64,000 bases of DNA from Flavobacterium collinsii (GTDB lineage Bacteria; Bacteroidota; Bacteroidia; Flavobacteriales; Flavobacteriaceae): assembly GCF_902804485.1 (NCBI RefSeq), contig NZ_CADCST010000132.1, positions 1 to 64,000 on the forward strand. The letters are read 5' to 3'. The notes below the pieces were generated by a model, which was given only the letters and a program-made list of their open reading frames with translations, was not told the origin of the DNA and searched no databases. The number at the start of each line of letters is the position of its first letter. The stretch's first letter is position 1. Of this stretch, positions 27,395 through 36,151 are shown one piece after another. The translations under genes and the position numbers were made by a program.

Positions 27395-28474
27395 TTAGAA
27401 TCTAAACTTAGCACCAATAGCCAAATCAATTCTCCATAAATTTTCTAATTCTTCTTTATCAAGCTTTTCAGTATATGTCGTGCCATCTGCATACGTATAC
27501 TTTAGTTTTTTCAAAACACCACCAACAAAACTAACCTGTGGCCCCAACAAAAAATGAGGTGTTATTCTAAAATGATACCCCATCCCCCCAATCATACCAA
27601 AATTTGAACCCGTTATTTTTACCGGATTACCAGCTACACCTGCCTTGTTTTGATAGGCCATATACCCCAAAGCTAACTCTAAATTAGCTTCACCAACTCT
27701 TGCGTGTCGATCTTCAGTAATTATGAAAGAAGGCCCAATAAACGAGATTGTTATATCATCACTGAAATTTCCTTTTACTGTCATTTCATTACCCACCGTA
27801 ATTTGTTGATTGTAAATTGTTCCAGACGACTTATAAACATTGTATTTCAAACCAAATCCATTCTTTTTATCCGTAATATAATAAGCACTTACATCATAAC
27901 TTAATCCAGATTTTAATTTTTTTAAATATTTTTTCTGTTCTGAATTCAAACCATCTGGCGATGAACCTACTCTAAAACTTTGTCCAACATTCGCTGTTAC
28001 TAAAAATCTTGAAGTTTTAGAATTATCCGAATAAGACGAACCATAAACTACAGCATCATTATTAATGGCATTAGAACCTGCTGGTAACCGAACAGTATCT
28101 TTAGTAATCTTAACAATATCATAATCCGGAGTATTTTCAACTCTCAATAAATCTGCAGCAATTCGATGACAACTACTTCCAAATGTACTCGGATACAAAT
28201 GTTCTGTAATTAACAATGCATTAGCACCGCTTTTACGAGCTTCAGTTTTTGCTTTTTCAAGTACAGTATTTAAATCGCAATTGATTGTAAAACCAGTATC
28301 TCCAATTTTAGTAGATCCGATTTTACTATATACCGCGGGAAGTTCTGATTTGGCATTAAAAATGACAATTTTCTCAACTTCATTTAATTTTTCATGTTTT
28401 TCAGAAACAGAAGTTCTTATTTTTGGAGAGCAAGAGCAAAAGGCAATCGTAACAAAAAGCAAAAGGTATTTCAT
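27395..28474 (-). CDS. outer-membrane lipoprotein with N-terminal alpha/beta domain and C-terminal beta barrel
   Basis: 359 residues. The lipoprotein signal ends at CSC (Cys ~13-15). Residues ~35-120 form a small alpha/beta domain (KIGDTGFTINCDLNTVLEKA, ANALLITEH), resembling the YbjQ/DUF4156-like group. From ~150 to the end the sequence alternates as beta strands (FLVTANVGQSFRVG, GLSYDVSAYYI, GGMGYHFRI) and ends in KFRF, as outer-membrane proteins do. Function is unknown. It starts 16 nt after the SDR gene stop, so the two are probably cotranscribed. Confidence 0.7.
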   Translation of the reverse strand: MKYLLLFVTIAFCSCSPKIRTSVSEKHEKLNEVEKIVIFNAKSELPAVYSKIGSTKIGDTGFTINCDLNTVLEKAKTEARKSGANALLITEHLYPSTFGSSCHRIAADLLRVENTPDYDIVKITKDTVRLPAGSNAINNDAVVYGSSYSDNSKTSRFLVTANVGQSFRVGSSPDGLNSEQKKYLKKLKSGLSYDVSAYYITDKKNGFGLKYNVYKSSGTIYNQQITVGNEMTVKGNFSDDITISFIGPSFIITEDRHARVGEANLELALGYMAYQNKAGVAGNPVKITGSNFGMIGGMGYHFRITPHFLLGPQVSFVGGVLKKLKYTYADGTTYTEKLDKEELENLWRIDLAIGAKFRF

Positions 28475-28490
28475 TTTAAGATTCAGTAAT

Positions 28491-29294
28491 TTATAATTTA
28501 TAATGATTCATCAGCATTTTTTCATAAACTTTATCCGGTAGTGCACGCTTTAAAACAATTGAAAATTTCTGCATAAAAGCACCTACTTTGTAATGTACAT
28601 TTGGCTTTTTTTGCTGTATGATTTTATAAACCGCTTCGGCCATTTCATTTGGATTCCCTCCCGCATCAACATGCTCATTCATAGTAGAAAGAATATCACC
28701 GTATACTTTTTCATAAGCCGAACCTTTTAGCACCGGTGCATGATAGCGACCTGCTGCAATATTGGTTGCAAAATCTCCCGGTGCCACATTTGTAATCTCA
28801 ATTCCAAATGCCTTCACTTCCATACGCAAAGCCTCTGTGATTAACTCCAAAGCTCCTTTTGAAGCCGAATATACACTACGATATGGCAATCCCATATAGC
28901 CGGCAATTGAAGTGATATTAATAATCAAACCTGATTTCTGCTCTCTCATTTGAGGCAAAACAGCTTTCATAACTTCGATTGGTCCGAAGAAATTGGTTTC
29001 AAAATTGTTTTTGATTTCCTCAGTCGGAATTTCTTCCAGAGGCCCGGTAATTCCAACACCTGCATTATTAATAACAACATCCAGTCTTCCCGAAGCAGCA
29101 ATAACCTCTGCTACTGCCGATTTTATAGAATCTGCATTACGGACATCCAAAGCAACTAATGGAAAAATTGAATTCAGTACCTTTTCAGGATTTCGGCTTG
29201 TTCCGTACACAACGAAACCTTTTTGATGCAAGAACTCTCCAATTGATTTTCCAATCCCTGAAGATCCTCCGGTAATTAAAACAACTTTACTCAT
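28491..29294 (-). CDS. short-chain dehydrogenase/reductase
   Basis: 267 residues, classical SDR. The NAD(P)-binding motif TGGSSGIG is at 8-15, and NNAGVG and the catalytic Ser (NITSIAG), Tyr and Lys (YSASKGA) are present. The C-terminus has a longer extension (from about 215) with basic and hydrophobic residues, as in SDRs acting on lipids or steroids. Substrate cannot be told. Arg after the glycine motif region (YGTSRNPEK) suggests NADPH. It probably leads a two-gene operon with the lipoprotein gene. Confidence 0.9.
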   Translation of the reverse strand: MSKVVLITGGSSGIGKSIGEFLHQKGFVVYGTSRNPEKVLNSIFPLVALDVRNADSIKSAVAEVIAASGRLDVVINNAGVGITGPLEEIPTEEIKNNFETNFFGPIEVMKAVLPQMREQKSGLIINITSIAGYMGLPYRSVYSASKGALELITEALRMEVKAFGIEITNVAPGDFATNIAAGRYHAPVLKGSAYEKVYGDILSTMNEHVDAGGNPNEMAEAVYKIIQQKKPNVHYKVGAFMQKFSIVLKRALPDKVYEKMLMNHYKL

Positions 29295-29299
29295 TGTAA

Positions 29300-29480
29300 G
29301 TTTTATGTTAGATGTGAAATGTTATTTGTGAAATGTTGTCTGTAAAATGAAACATACTTAACGCAGACTTTTAATTATGATTGTTAAATGTACTTGTTTA
29401 TGAATAGAATTTCTGCAATATAAAAATCTTCTTCCCTAAAACATCTTACATCTTACAAGCAACATTTTACATTTCACAAA
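29300..29480. repeat. degenerate GTGAAATGT/ACATTTCAC word repeat
   Basis: Words such as GATGTGAAATGTTATTTGTG (~29313-29335) and the opposite-strand words CATCTTACA and CATTTTACATTTCACA (~29446-29480) form loose inverted arms, like the spacer at 6735-6866. No ORF. Confidence 0.35.
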
Positions 29481-29543
29481 AAGGTCAAAAATAAAAAAAT
29501 CCTCCATATGGAAGACTACTTTTAAATTAATTCTAAAAAAAAA

Positions 29544-29579
29544 TCCCGAAACATCGGGACTAAAAAAAAAAAAAAAAAA
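29544..29579 (-). terminator. terminator of the SRP RNA gene
   Basis: On the minus strand the RNA is followed by an 18-nt T-run, then a TCCCGA/TCGGGA hairpin (29544-29559) and another T-run. Transcription should stop at one of these. Confidence 0.7.
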
Positions 29580-29580
29580 T

Positions 29581-29673
29581 GGCAAGCGACCTACATCGCA
29601 CCGCTCAACCACGTACCCTTGCTATGTTCCCATCCTGGGGGAGTCTGCAGGAGCTGGTCGTGTAGGACTTGCC
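29581..29673 (-). ncRNA. ffs: bacterial small SRP RNA (4.5S type)
   Basis: The ~93-nt minus-strand RNA begins GGCAAGTCCTACACGACC and ends TAGGTCGCTTGCC, so its ends pair into one long hairpin. The tip reads CAGGATGGGAACATAGCAAGG, with a GGAA tetraloop and the AGCA symmetric-loop sequence that bind Ffh. This matches the compact SRP RNA of Bacteroidota, which guides nascent membrane proteins to FtsY. A textbook promoter lies directly upstream and a terminator directly downstream. The exact ends are within a few bases. Confidence 0.9.
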
Positions 29674-29677
29674 GGTG

Positions 29678-29707
29678 CAAATATACAATCTTTTTATATT
29701 TTTGCAA
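29678..29707 (-). promoter_or_regulatory. promoter of the SRP RNA
   Basis: On the minus strand TTG (29707-29705), 19 nt, TATATTTG (29685-29678). The predicted start is 4-5 nt downstream, exactly at the RNA 5' end. Confidence 0.8.
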
Positions 29708-29762
29708 GACCTTTGTTGCTATAAAAATATCATCGTATATTGGCTTATTCAAATTTTAAACT

Positions 29763-30815
29763 ATGAAAAAATATAACTTCCTAACTGTCATTTTATTAGG
29801 AATCACATTAATTGGATGTGGAGATACAAAAAAAGGTGAAAATTCTTTATTCAACATCGATGATTCAGCTTTTCCGGCTCATTTTTTGCCTCAGGAAGCA
29901 ATTTCTATCGGTATTTTGAACCCAAATTCGAAAGAAATTGACAGCATTACCTACTTCATAAACGATAAAAAAGTGGGAAGCACTAAAGGGACCGAAAAAT
30001 TCAAATTTGAATTAAAAGATCAAAAATTAGGGTACCAATATTTAAAAGCGACCGTTTATTTCGGATCAGACTCCTCCGATGCTACTAAACGTGTTGAACT
30101 GGTTTCTAATATCGAACCTAAATTATTAAAATACAAAATAGTCAACACCTATCCACACGACAAACAATCCTTTACCGAAGGATTAGAATTCTATAAAGAC
30201 ACTTTATACGAGAGTACCGGACTGGAAGGAGCTTCTTACTTAAGAAAATACGATTATAAAACCGGTAAAATTTTCAAACAAATCGATTTAGACAAAAAGT
30301 ACTTTGGTGAAGGGATTACTTTCATCAATGGCAAATTATTTCAATTAACCTATCAAAACAAAACAGGTTTTATCTACAATGCCAACACTTTAAAATTAGA
30401 GAAAACTTTTGCTTACGAAAAAGATATCGAAGGTTGGGGAATGACCAATGACGGAAAATACATCTACCAAACTGACAAAACAGAAAAAATCTGGAAAATG
30501 GATCCTGCAACTCAAAAAATGATTGACTACATCAACGTTTACTCAGGAACTTCAAAAATTAAAGCAATTAATGAGCTGGAATGGATTAACGGAAAAATCT
30601 ACACCAATGTATGGTTTAAAGATGCTATTGCTGTCGTAAACCCTACTTCCGGAGCCGTTGAAGGAATTCTGGACATGTCTGGATTACGCAAACTTATGAC
30701 TGATGTAACTAAAGATGATGTTTTAAACGGAATTGCTTACAACCCAAAAACTAAAACTATTTTTGTTACCGGTAAAAACTGGACCAAAATGTTCGAAATA
30801 ACCGTTTCTGAATAA
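29763..30815 (+). CDS. glutaminyl-peptide cyclotransferase, lipoprotein
   Basis: 350 residues. The lipoprotein signal ends at LIGC (Cys ~19). An Ig-like N-terminal segment (~35-115) precedes a beta-propeller of the glutamine cyclotransferase family (~120-350), with PHDKQSFTEGLEF, YESTGLEGAS, YFGEGIT and NELEWINGKIYTNVW. The family converts N-terminal Gln to pyroglutamate. Type IX substrates often carry N-terminal Gln after signal cleavage, so a role in maturing exported proteins is plausible but inferred. A near-consensus promoter (TTG 29716-29718, 17 nt, TATATTGG 29736-29743) lies upstream. Confidence 0.88.
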   Translation: MKKYNFLTVILLGITLIGCGDTKKGENSLFNIDDSAFPAHFLPQEAISIGILNPNSKEIDSITYFINDKKVGSTKGTEKFKFELKDQKLGYQYLKATVYFGSDSSDATKRVELVSNIEPKLLKYKIVNTYPHDKQSFTEGLEFYKDTLYESTGLEGASYLRKYDYKTGKIFKQIDLDKKYFGEGITFINGKLFQLTYQNKTGFIYNANTLKLEKTFAYEKDIEGWGMTNDGKYIYQTDKTEKIWKMDPATQKMIDYINVYSGTSKIKAINELEWINGKIYTNVWFKDAIAVVNPTSGAVEGILDMSGLRKLMTDVTKDDVLNGIAYNPKTKTIFVTGKNWTKMFEITVSE

Positions 30816-30917
30816 GATAATAAGAACAAATTTTCAAACACAGATTTCACGAATTTCACTAATCTATTGCGTGATAATATTGTGAAATTTGTGCTTTTTA
30901 CTTTATACCTCAAAATA

Positions 30918-32156
30918 ATGACAACTTTAATTACCAACATAAAAGAATTACTTCAGGTTCGCGAAACTTCAATAGCTAAAGTATCGGGAGCAGAAATGGC
31001 AGTACTTCCAACTTTAAAAAATGCGTATTTAATTTTAAAAGACAATCTCATTGACGATTTTGGCCTGATGGAAAATCTCCCTGAAATCAATGCAGCGCTA
31101 ACAATTGATGCAACAGGAAGAATTGTAATGCCTACGTGGTGCGACAGTCATACGCACATTGTATATGCAGGAAATCGTGAACAGGAATTTGTAGACCGAA
31201 TTAACGGTTTTTCGTATGAAGAGATTGCAAATCGTGGTGGAGGAATTCTAAATTCAGCTAAAAAACTCAATGAAACCTCAGAAGAAGAGATCTACGAACA
31301 ATCAAAACTTCGTTTAGAAGAAGTCATGCATTTAGGAACAGGTGCTGTAGAAATAAAATCTGGTTATGGACTTACGATCGAAGGCGAACTGAAAATGCTT
31401 CGCGTAATTCAGAAACTAGCCCAAAATTATCCTATTGCCATAAAAGCAACTTTTTTGGGTGCACATGCTTTTCCATTACATTACAAAGAAAACAAAGCAG
31501 GTTACATCGATGAAATTATCACCAAAATGCTACCTGAAATTGCCCAAAATAAACTGGCTGATTACATGGATGCCTTTTGCGAAACCGGATATTTCTCTGT
31601 CGAAGAAACCGAAAAAATTATGGAAGCAGGAATACAATTCGGCCTGAAACCTAAAATTCATGTCAACCAGTTCAATTCTATTGGCGGTATACAAGCAGGA
31701 ATCAAATACAAAGCCCTTTCTGTCGATCATCTCGAAATTATGAACCCCGAAGATATTGAAGCTTTAAAAAACACAGAAACAATGCCAGTTGCACTGCCAT
31801 CCTGTTCCTACTTTTTAAGTATTCCTTATACTCCGGCTCGTGAAATGATTAAAGCAGGTTTACCAATTGCTTTGGCAACCGATTTTAATCCTGGTTCTAC
31901 TCCATCCGGAAATATGAATTTTGTAGTTGCAACAGCCTGTATCAAAATGAAGATGACTCCGGAAGAAGCTATAAATGCTGCCACCATAAATGGCGCTTAT
32001 GCGATGGACCTTTCTGAAACGCATGGAAGCATTACTAAAGGCAAAAAAGCTAACTTAATTCTAACAAAACCTATTTCATCTTACTATCAGATTCCATACG
32101 CTTTTGGCAGTAATTTAATCGAAAGTGTTTTTCTTGAAGGAAAAATTATTAAATAG
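30918..32156 (+). CDS. hutI: imidazolonepropionase
   Basis: 412 residues, amidohydrolase superfamily. Metal-binding motifs are DSHTHIVYAG, GAHAFP and the ATDFNPGS Asp; HVNQF and VDHLEIM are also conserved. It hydrolyses imidazolone propionate to N-formimidoyl-glutamate in histidine breakdown. The preferred start is ATG 30918 (MTTLITNIKELLQVRETS); an earlier in-frame start at 30867 would add a hydrophobic stretch foreign to the family. The formimidoylglutamase gene, next step in the pathway, lies 1 kb downstream on the same strand, interrupted by a minus-strand gene. Confidence 0.95.
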   Translation: MTTLITNIKELLQVRETSIAKVSGAEMAVLPTLKNAYLILKDNLIDDFGLMENLPEINAALTIDATGRIVMPTWCDSHTHIVYAGNREQEFVDRINGFSYEEIANRGGGILNSAKKLNETSEEEIYEQSKLRLEEVMHLGTGAVEIKSGYGLTIEGELKMLRVIQKLAQNYPIAIKATFLGAHAFPLHYKENKAGYIDEIITKMLPEIAQNKLADYMDAFCETGYFSVEETEKIMEAGIQFGLKPKIHVNQFNSIGGIQAGIKYKALSVDHLEIMNPEDIEALKNTETMPVALPSCSYFLSIPYTPAREMIKAGLPIALATDFNPGSTPSGNMNFVVATACIKMKMTPEEAINAATINGAYAMDLSETHGSITKGKKANLILTKPISSYYQIPYAFGSNLIESVFLEGKIIK

Positions 32157-32163
32157 AAAGCAT

Positions 32164-32200
32164 AAAAAAAAGGTCTGTGATTTCTCACAGACCTTTTTTT
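32164..32200. terminator. bidirectional terminator after hutI
   Basis: AGGTCTGTGA (32171-32180) pairs with TCACAGACCT (32185-32194) around a TTTC loop, flanked by A- and T-runs. It ends hutI and the convergent coiled-coil gene. Confidence 0.9.
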
Positions 32201-32228
32201 AGTGGTATTTGCCTTAAACGACGTGGTA

Positions 32229-33107
32229 TTATCTTAAGCTGAAACTAGTTTTAGAAACTAATTCATCATTATCAAAAACATTAATAAAGTAAGTACCTTT
32301 CTCAAAATCCTTACCAATTAAATCTTCTGAAACGTTTACTGTTTTGTTTTCATATCTTACGGTAGTTTTAAAGCTATACGTCAAAGTATTATCTCCAAAA
32401 CTTTCTGTTTTCTTCTCTCCTAAAACATTGTTTTTAGAATCGATAACTTGTACATAATACGTTTTATCTCCAGATTTAGCGATTTGATTCTCAGCAATTG
32501 TAAAACTTACTTTCAAAACATCAGCGCGACTCGCTTTATCTGTTTCGATTTGTTTACCTGAACCTTTTACTTTGTAAGCGATTGTTTTTGTATTCAATAC
32601 TGACAATTTAGCTCCTTTTTCAACTGTTTTTGCCAATTCTTCGTTTTGACCAACTAAAACCTCATTGTACTTCTTAGATTCTCCTAAAACTACAATTGTA
32701 CTGTCTCTTTGAACTGTTAAAACACCATTTTGTTTTTTCAACTCATCGTTTTCAGCAACCAAAGTTTTCATTTTACCTTGCATTGCCTGAACTTGTGATC
32801 TGTATTTGGATACATCTCCTTTAGATTTATTTAAATCATCCATTAGAGCTACTACTTTATCTCTTTCCTGAATTAACTCATCAGACATTGAAGTATTTTC
32901 AGCAATTGCAGCATCATAAGTTGATTTCAATTCCTGTAAATCTTTCATAACAGATTCTTTCTCTGTCATCGTCGTTGTAAGTTCAGTTTTAACTACATCT
33001 GTATCAGATGATAATTTAAAAATATACACTAAGCTACCAATCAGTAGGACTGCTAAAACTGCGATTACCGCTTTTAGACTTGAGTTGTTGTTCTTTGGGT
33101 TTTCCAT
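32229..33107 (-). CDS. membrane-anchored coiled-coil protein of unknown function
   Basis: 292 residues. A cytoplasmic N-terminus (MENPKNNNSS), one membrane helix (~12-32), a long coiled coil (~40-165) rich in Lys, Glu and Leu, and a beta-rich C-terminal domain (~180-292, with YKVKGSGKQIETDKASRAD and YFINVFDNDELV). The C-terminal domain would lie in the periplasm. Homologues I recall in flavobacteria carry inconsistent names, including a doubtful chromosome-partitioning label; no ParA motif is present here. Start 33107 is preferred over 33173. It is divergent from hutG, with a TAAATTTG box at 33138-33131. Confidence 0.75.
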   Translation of the reverse strand: MENPKNNNSSLKAVIAVLAVLLIGSLVYIFKLSSDTDVVKTELTTTMTEKESVMKDLQELKSTYDAAIAENTSMSDELIQERDKVVALMDDLNKSKGDVSKYRSQVQAMQGKMKTLVAENDELKKQNGVLTVQRDSTIVVLGESKKYNEVLVGQNEELAKTVEKGAKLSVLNTKTIAYKVKGSGKQIETDKASRADVLKVSFTIAENQIAKSGDKTYYVQVIDSKNNVLGEKKTESFGDNTLTYSFKTTVRYENKTVNVSEDLIGKDFEKGTYFINVFDNDELVSKTSFSLR

Positions 33108-33181
33108 ATTTAAAAAAATTTTCTTTAAAACAAATTTAAGAATTAATATAAAGGTAATAACGTAAGTTACCACAATTATAT

Positions 33182-33189
33182 TATTTTTG
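33182..33189 (+). promoter_or_regulatory. -7 element (TAnnTTTG) upstream of hutG
   Basis: TATTTTTG, 17 nt before the start codon. No TTG box at standard distance. Confidence 0.35.
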
Positions 33190-33206
33190 AAAAATATTTT
33201 TTTTTC

Positions 33207-34244
33207 ATGGAGAAACTAATTCCTTTTACTGTTAACGATTTGGCAAAAATCACCAATCATCGAAGTGGTGAAATAAAATTCGGAGAAAAAATGGTCATCA
33301 TTCCTAAAGGAGCTGATAAGATCAATTTTCTAAAAGAAAGTGAGACCAAATATGTGCTTTTTGGGATTCCTGAAGATATTGGCGTACGTGCCAATTACGG
33401 CAGACCCGGAGCTGCATCGGCATGGGAAAGTGCTATAAAAAGCATTGCAAACATTCAGCACAATCGTTTCTCTAAAGGAAGTCAGATTTTGGTTTTAGGA
33501 CAATTGGATGTCGCTCAGGAAATGCGTGATGTTGAAAATCTTGATTTCAATGATATCGACGACAGGTCCAAACTAAGTCAGTTAGTAGAAAAAATAGACA
33601 AAGAAGTTTCGCATATTATCTTTACGATTATAAAAGCAGGAAAAATACCAATCATTATTGGGGGCGGACACAATAATGCTTACGGAAATATAAAAGGATC
33701 AGCTTTAGCCAAAGGAAAACCAATCAATGCTATTAATTTTGATGCACATTCTGACTTCAGAATTCTTGAAGGCCGTCACAGTGGCAATGGTTTCTCCTAT
33801 GCGTACGAAGAGGGTTTCTTAAAAAAGTACTTCATTTTTGGTCTGCACGAAAACTATACTTCTAAAAGTGTTTTAGACATCATCAAAAAACTTGAAGACC
33901 GAGTTCGTTACAACACCTACGATAGTGTGAACATACGCAAGGAAAAGGATTTTGACAGAGAAATGGCATTGGCTTTAGAGTTTATCAGAACAGATTCTTT
34001 CGGGATCGAAATCGATCTGGATGCTATTCCTAATATTGCGAGCAGCGCCATGACAATCAGTGGTTTTTCGGTAGAAGAATTACGTCAGTTTATCTCCTTT
34101 TTCGGACAACATAAAAATGCCACTTATCTGCATATTTGTGAAGGTGCTCCCGATTTAGCCGATTCTCCAAACAACAACCTAATCGGCAAGCTTATAGGAT
34201 ATTTAGTAACTGATTTCATTAAAGCCAATAACGAAAAAATCTAG
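33207..34244 (+). CDS. hutG: formimidoylglutamase, arginase family
   Basis: 345 residues, ureohydrolase fold. Manganese-site motifs are GGGHNNAYG, DAHSDFR and EIDLDAI. The last differs from the usual SxDxDxxDP, with Glu in place of Ser and Ala in place of the third Asp. YGRPGAASAWESAIK is the substrate-loop region. It would hydrolyse N-formimidoyl-glutamate to glutamate and formamide, following HutI upstream. The variant final motif is what separates this from true arginases. hutH and hutU are not in the window. Confidence 0.85.
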   Translation: MEKLIPFTVNDLAKITNHRSGEIKFGEKMVIIPKGADKINFLKESETKYVLFGIPEDIGVRANYGRPGAASAWESAIKSIANIQHNRFSKGSQILVLGQLDVAQEMRDVENLDFNDIDDRSKLSQLVEKIDKEVSHIIFTIIKAGKIPIIIGGGHNNAYGNIKGSALAKGKPINAINFDAHSDFRILEGRHSGNGFSYAYEEGFLKKYFIFGLHENYTSKSVLDIIKKLEDRVRYNTYDSVNIRKEKDFDREMALALEFIRTDSFGIEIDLDAIPNIASSAMTISGFSVEELRQFISFFGQHKNATYLHICEGAPDLADSPNNNLIGKLIGYLVTDFIKANNEKI

Positions 34245-34327
34245 TCCCTACAAAAAGTTCTGGTATTGAAAATTAAGGCATTTACCAAATAAAGTGATAT
34301 TCAAATAAAGGTTTAACCGAATAAAAC

Positions 34328-34335
34328 TATCTTTG
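34328..34335 (+). promoter_or_regulatory. -7 element (TAnnTTTG) upstream of the DEAD-box gene
   Basis: TATCTTTG, giving a leader of roughly 40 nt. The -33 region has GTTTAAC rather than TTG. Confidence 0.4.
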
Positions 34336-34379
34336 CACAGAATTTTAGTACTTAAAACTAAATTCTTAATATGTAAGAT

Positions 34380-35630
34380 ATGTTATTCGAAGATCTATCA
34401 CTCTCAAAAAGTATACAAAAAGCCGTATTTGAAGAAGGCTACCTTAACCCTACTCCTATTCAGGAACAATCTATTCCGATCGTTTTGTCAGGAAGGGATT
34501 TAATTGGTTGCGCGCAAACAGGTACAGGAAAAACAGCAGCATTTGCTATTCCAATCATACATCAATTACACCGAATTGTAGGGTCCTCTAAAAAAGCCAA
34601 ACAAGTCCGTGCCCTTATAGTTACTCCTACACGTGAATTAGCGGTTCAGATTGGACAAAGTTTTGACACTTATGCCAAATACACCAACTTAACGCAATTG
34701 ACAATTTTTGGAGGAGTTTCGCAAAATCCTCAGGTAGATACCCTGAAAAAAGGAGTTGACATTTTAGTTGCCACTCCAGGCCGATTACTTGATTTACACA
34801 AACAAGGATTTCTGGATCTGGATCATTTACACACTTTGGTGTTAGACGAAGCAGATCAAATGCTCGATATGGGTTTTATCAATGATGTAAAAAAGATTGT
34901 AAAACTTACTCCAAAAAACAGACAGACTTTACTATTCTCTGCTACTATGCCGATTGCTATTCGCGAACTGGCCGAAATGTTTTTAAAGGATCCTGCAAAA
35001 GTAGAAGTATCTCCTGTTTCGTCCACAGCCGAAACGGTTGAACAACGCGTTTATTTTGTAGAAAAAACAGAGAAAAGAAACTTATTGTACCATTTAATCA
35101 AAAATGAAAATTTATCAAATGTTCTGGTTTTTTCAAGAACAAAACACGGTGCTGACAATGTGGTAAAAGCGCTTCGCAAAAAAGACATTCCTGCTGAAGC
35201 AATTCACGGAGATAAATCACAAAATGCAAGACAACGTGTTTTGGATGCTTTTAAAAACAAAGAAGTTGGCGTACTTGTTGCCACAGACATTGCCGCAAGA
35301 GGAATCGATATTGACCAACTGCCATTTGTAATTAACTTTGATTTACCGAACATCCCGGAAACTTACGTGCACCGAATTGGACGTACAGGTCGTGCAGGAA
35401 ACGGGGGAATTGCAATTTCGTTTTGTGGAAAAGACGAACAGCCTTACTGGAAAGACATTCAAAAACTAATAAAGGTAGACGTAAAAACCATTACCGATCA
35501 CCCTTACCCATGGCACTCCGGAAGTCCGGAAGCAACGGAAGAGAAACCTAAAAACTCTAACCGAAGCGGTGGTGCTCATAAATCAAGAAAATCTAATGCT
35601 TCTAAACAAAACAAAAAACGCTGGTATTAA
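34380..35630 (+). CDS. DEAD-box RNA helicase, RhlE-like
   Basis: 416 residues with all helicase motifs: Q motif (PTPIQEQSIP), AQTGTGKTAAF, PTRELA, GG, TPGRL, VLDEADQM, SAT, and in the second domain ARGIDIDQLPFVINFDLP and HRIGRTGRAG. The tail after ~375 is basic and rich in Ser, Asn and Lys (ends NKKRWY), for RNA binding. It unwinds RNA, likely in ribosome assembly or cold-shock mRNA turnover. The leader of ~40 nt after the predicted promoter is too short for a typical cold-shock UTR. Confidence 0.93.
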   Translation: MLFEDLSLSKSIQKAVFEEGYLNPTPIQEQSIPIVLSGRDLIGCAQTGTGKTAAFAIPIIHQLHRIVGSSKKAKQVRALIVTPTRELAVQIGQSFDTYAKYTNLTQLTIFGGVSQNPQVDTLKKGVDILVATPGRLLDLHKQGFLDLDHLHTLVLDEADQMLDMGFINDVKKIVKLTPKNRQTLLFSATMPIAIRELAEMFLKDPAKVEVSPVSSTAETVEQRVYFVEKTEKRNLLYHLIKNENLSNVLVFSRTKHGADNVVKALRKKDIPAEAIHGDKSQNARQRVLDAFKNKEVGVLVATDIAARGIDIDQLPFVINFDLPNIPETYVHRIGRTGRAGNGGIAISFCGKDEQPYWKDIQKLIKVDVKTITDHPYPWHSGSPEATEEKPKNSNRSGGAHKSRKSNASKQNKKRWY

Positions 35631-35649
35631 CCCTACCGTGTGGATACAA

Positions 35650-35760
35650 TTTTAAAAAATAACACGAATTACACAAACTGTCACTAATTTGTTTATGGAA
35701 TTAATTTCACAAACAAGGTTAATCTAAATTTCTGCAAATTAGTGGAATTTGTGTCCAGAA
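35650..35760. repeat. direct repeat copy 1 of a palindromic-ended element
   Basis: Shares 37 identical bases (35684-35720) with copy 2 (36062-36098). Its ends read AACACGAATTACAC and GTGGAATTTGTGT, roughly inverted. The 35631-36151 gap contains no gene. Confidence 0.75.
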
Positions 35761-35816
35761 GTAGACTACAATTATCCCTATTGATATCATTATTCTAATA
35801 TATTAGATGCAATTAT

Positions 35817-35961
35817 TTTTAACACATAGCAACATAGGTGCTGCACCTGCAAAAAAGGCGTTTCACTTCATTTAAATACACATATCCTACTATGTGAAAG
35901 AAATATATTTCTTTTGGTATCCTCTTTTATCAATACAAATCTATGTTTCTATGTGTTAAAA
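35817..35961. mobile_element. MITE-like element with 21-bp terminal inverted repeats
   Basis: TTTTAACACATAGCAACATAG (35817-35837) matches the reverse complement of 35941-35961 with one mismatch. The ~145-bp unit holds no ORF and has internal TTTCAC/GTGAAA and CTATGTG words. It sits between two copies of another repeat. Size and ends are those of a non-autonomous element; no transposase is nearby. Confidence 0.55.
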
Positions 35962-36039
35962 CTTTAGCGTTCCAATTATCGAAACATCAATTACAGCTAT
36001 AAAAATGAGCTATAATTAGCTATCGTGCACATACAAGTA

Positions 36040-36145
36040 TAAAAAACAATACTAATTACCCCTAATTTGTTTATGGAATTAATTTCACAAACAAGGTTCG
36101 CCTATTAAAATTTGTGTAAATTAGTGGAATTAGTGTTCAGACTGC
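36040..36145. repeat. direct repeat copy 2
   Basis: Second copy of the 35650-35760 repeat, with the exact 37-bp core at 36062-36098 and ends ACTAATTAC / GTGGAATTAGTGTTC. It abuts the stop of the hybrid kinase gene. Confidence 0.75.
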
Positions 36146-36151
36146 AGAGTA

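Noticed and set aside
35817..35961. Insertion sequence
   Set aside because: Terminal inverted repeats exist, but the unit is only ~145 bp and encodes no transposase, so it is listed as MITE-like only.
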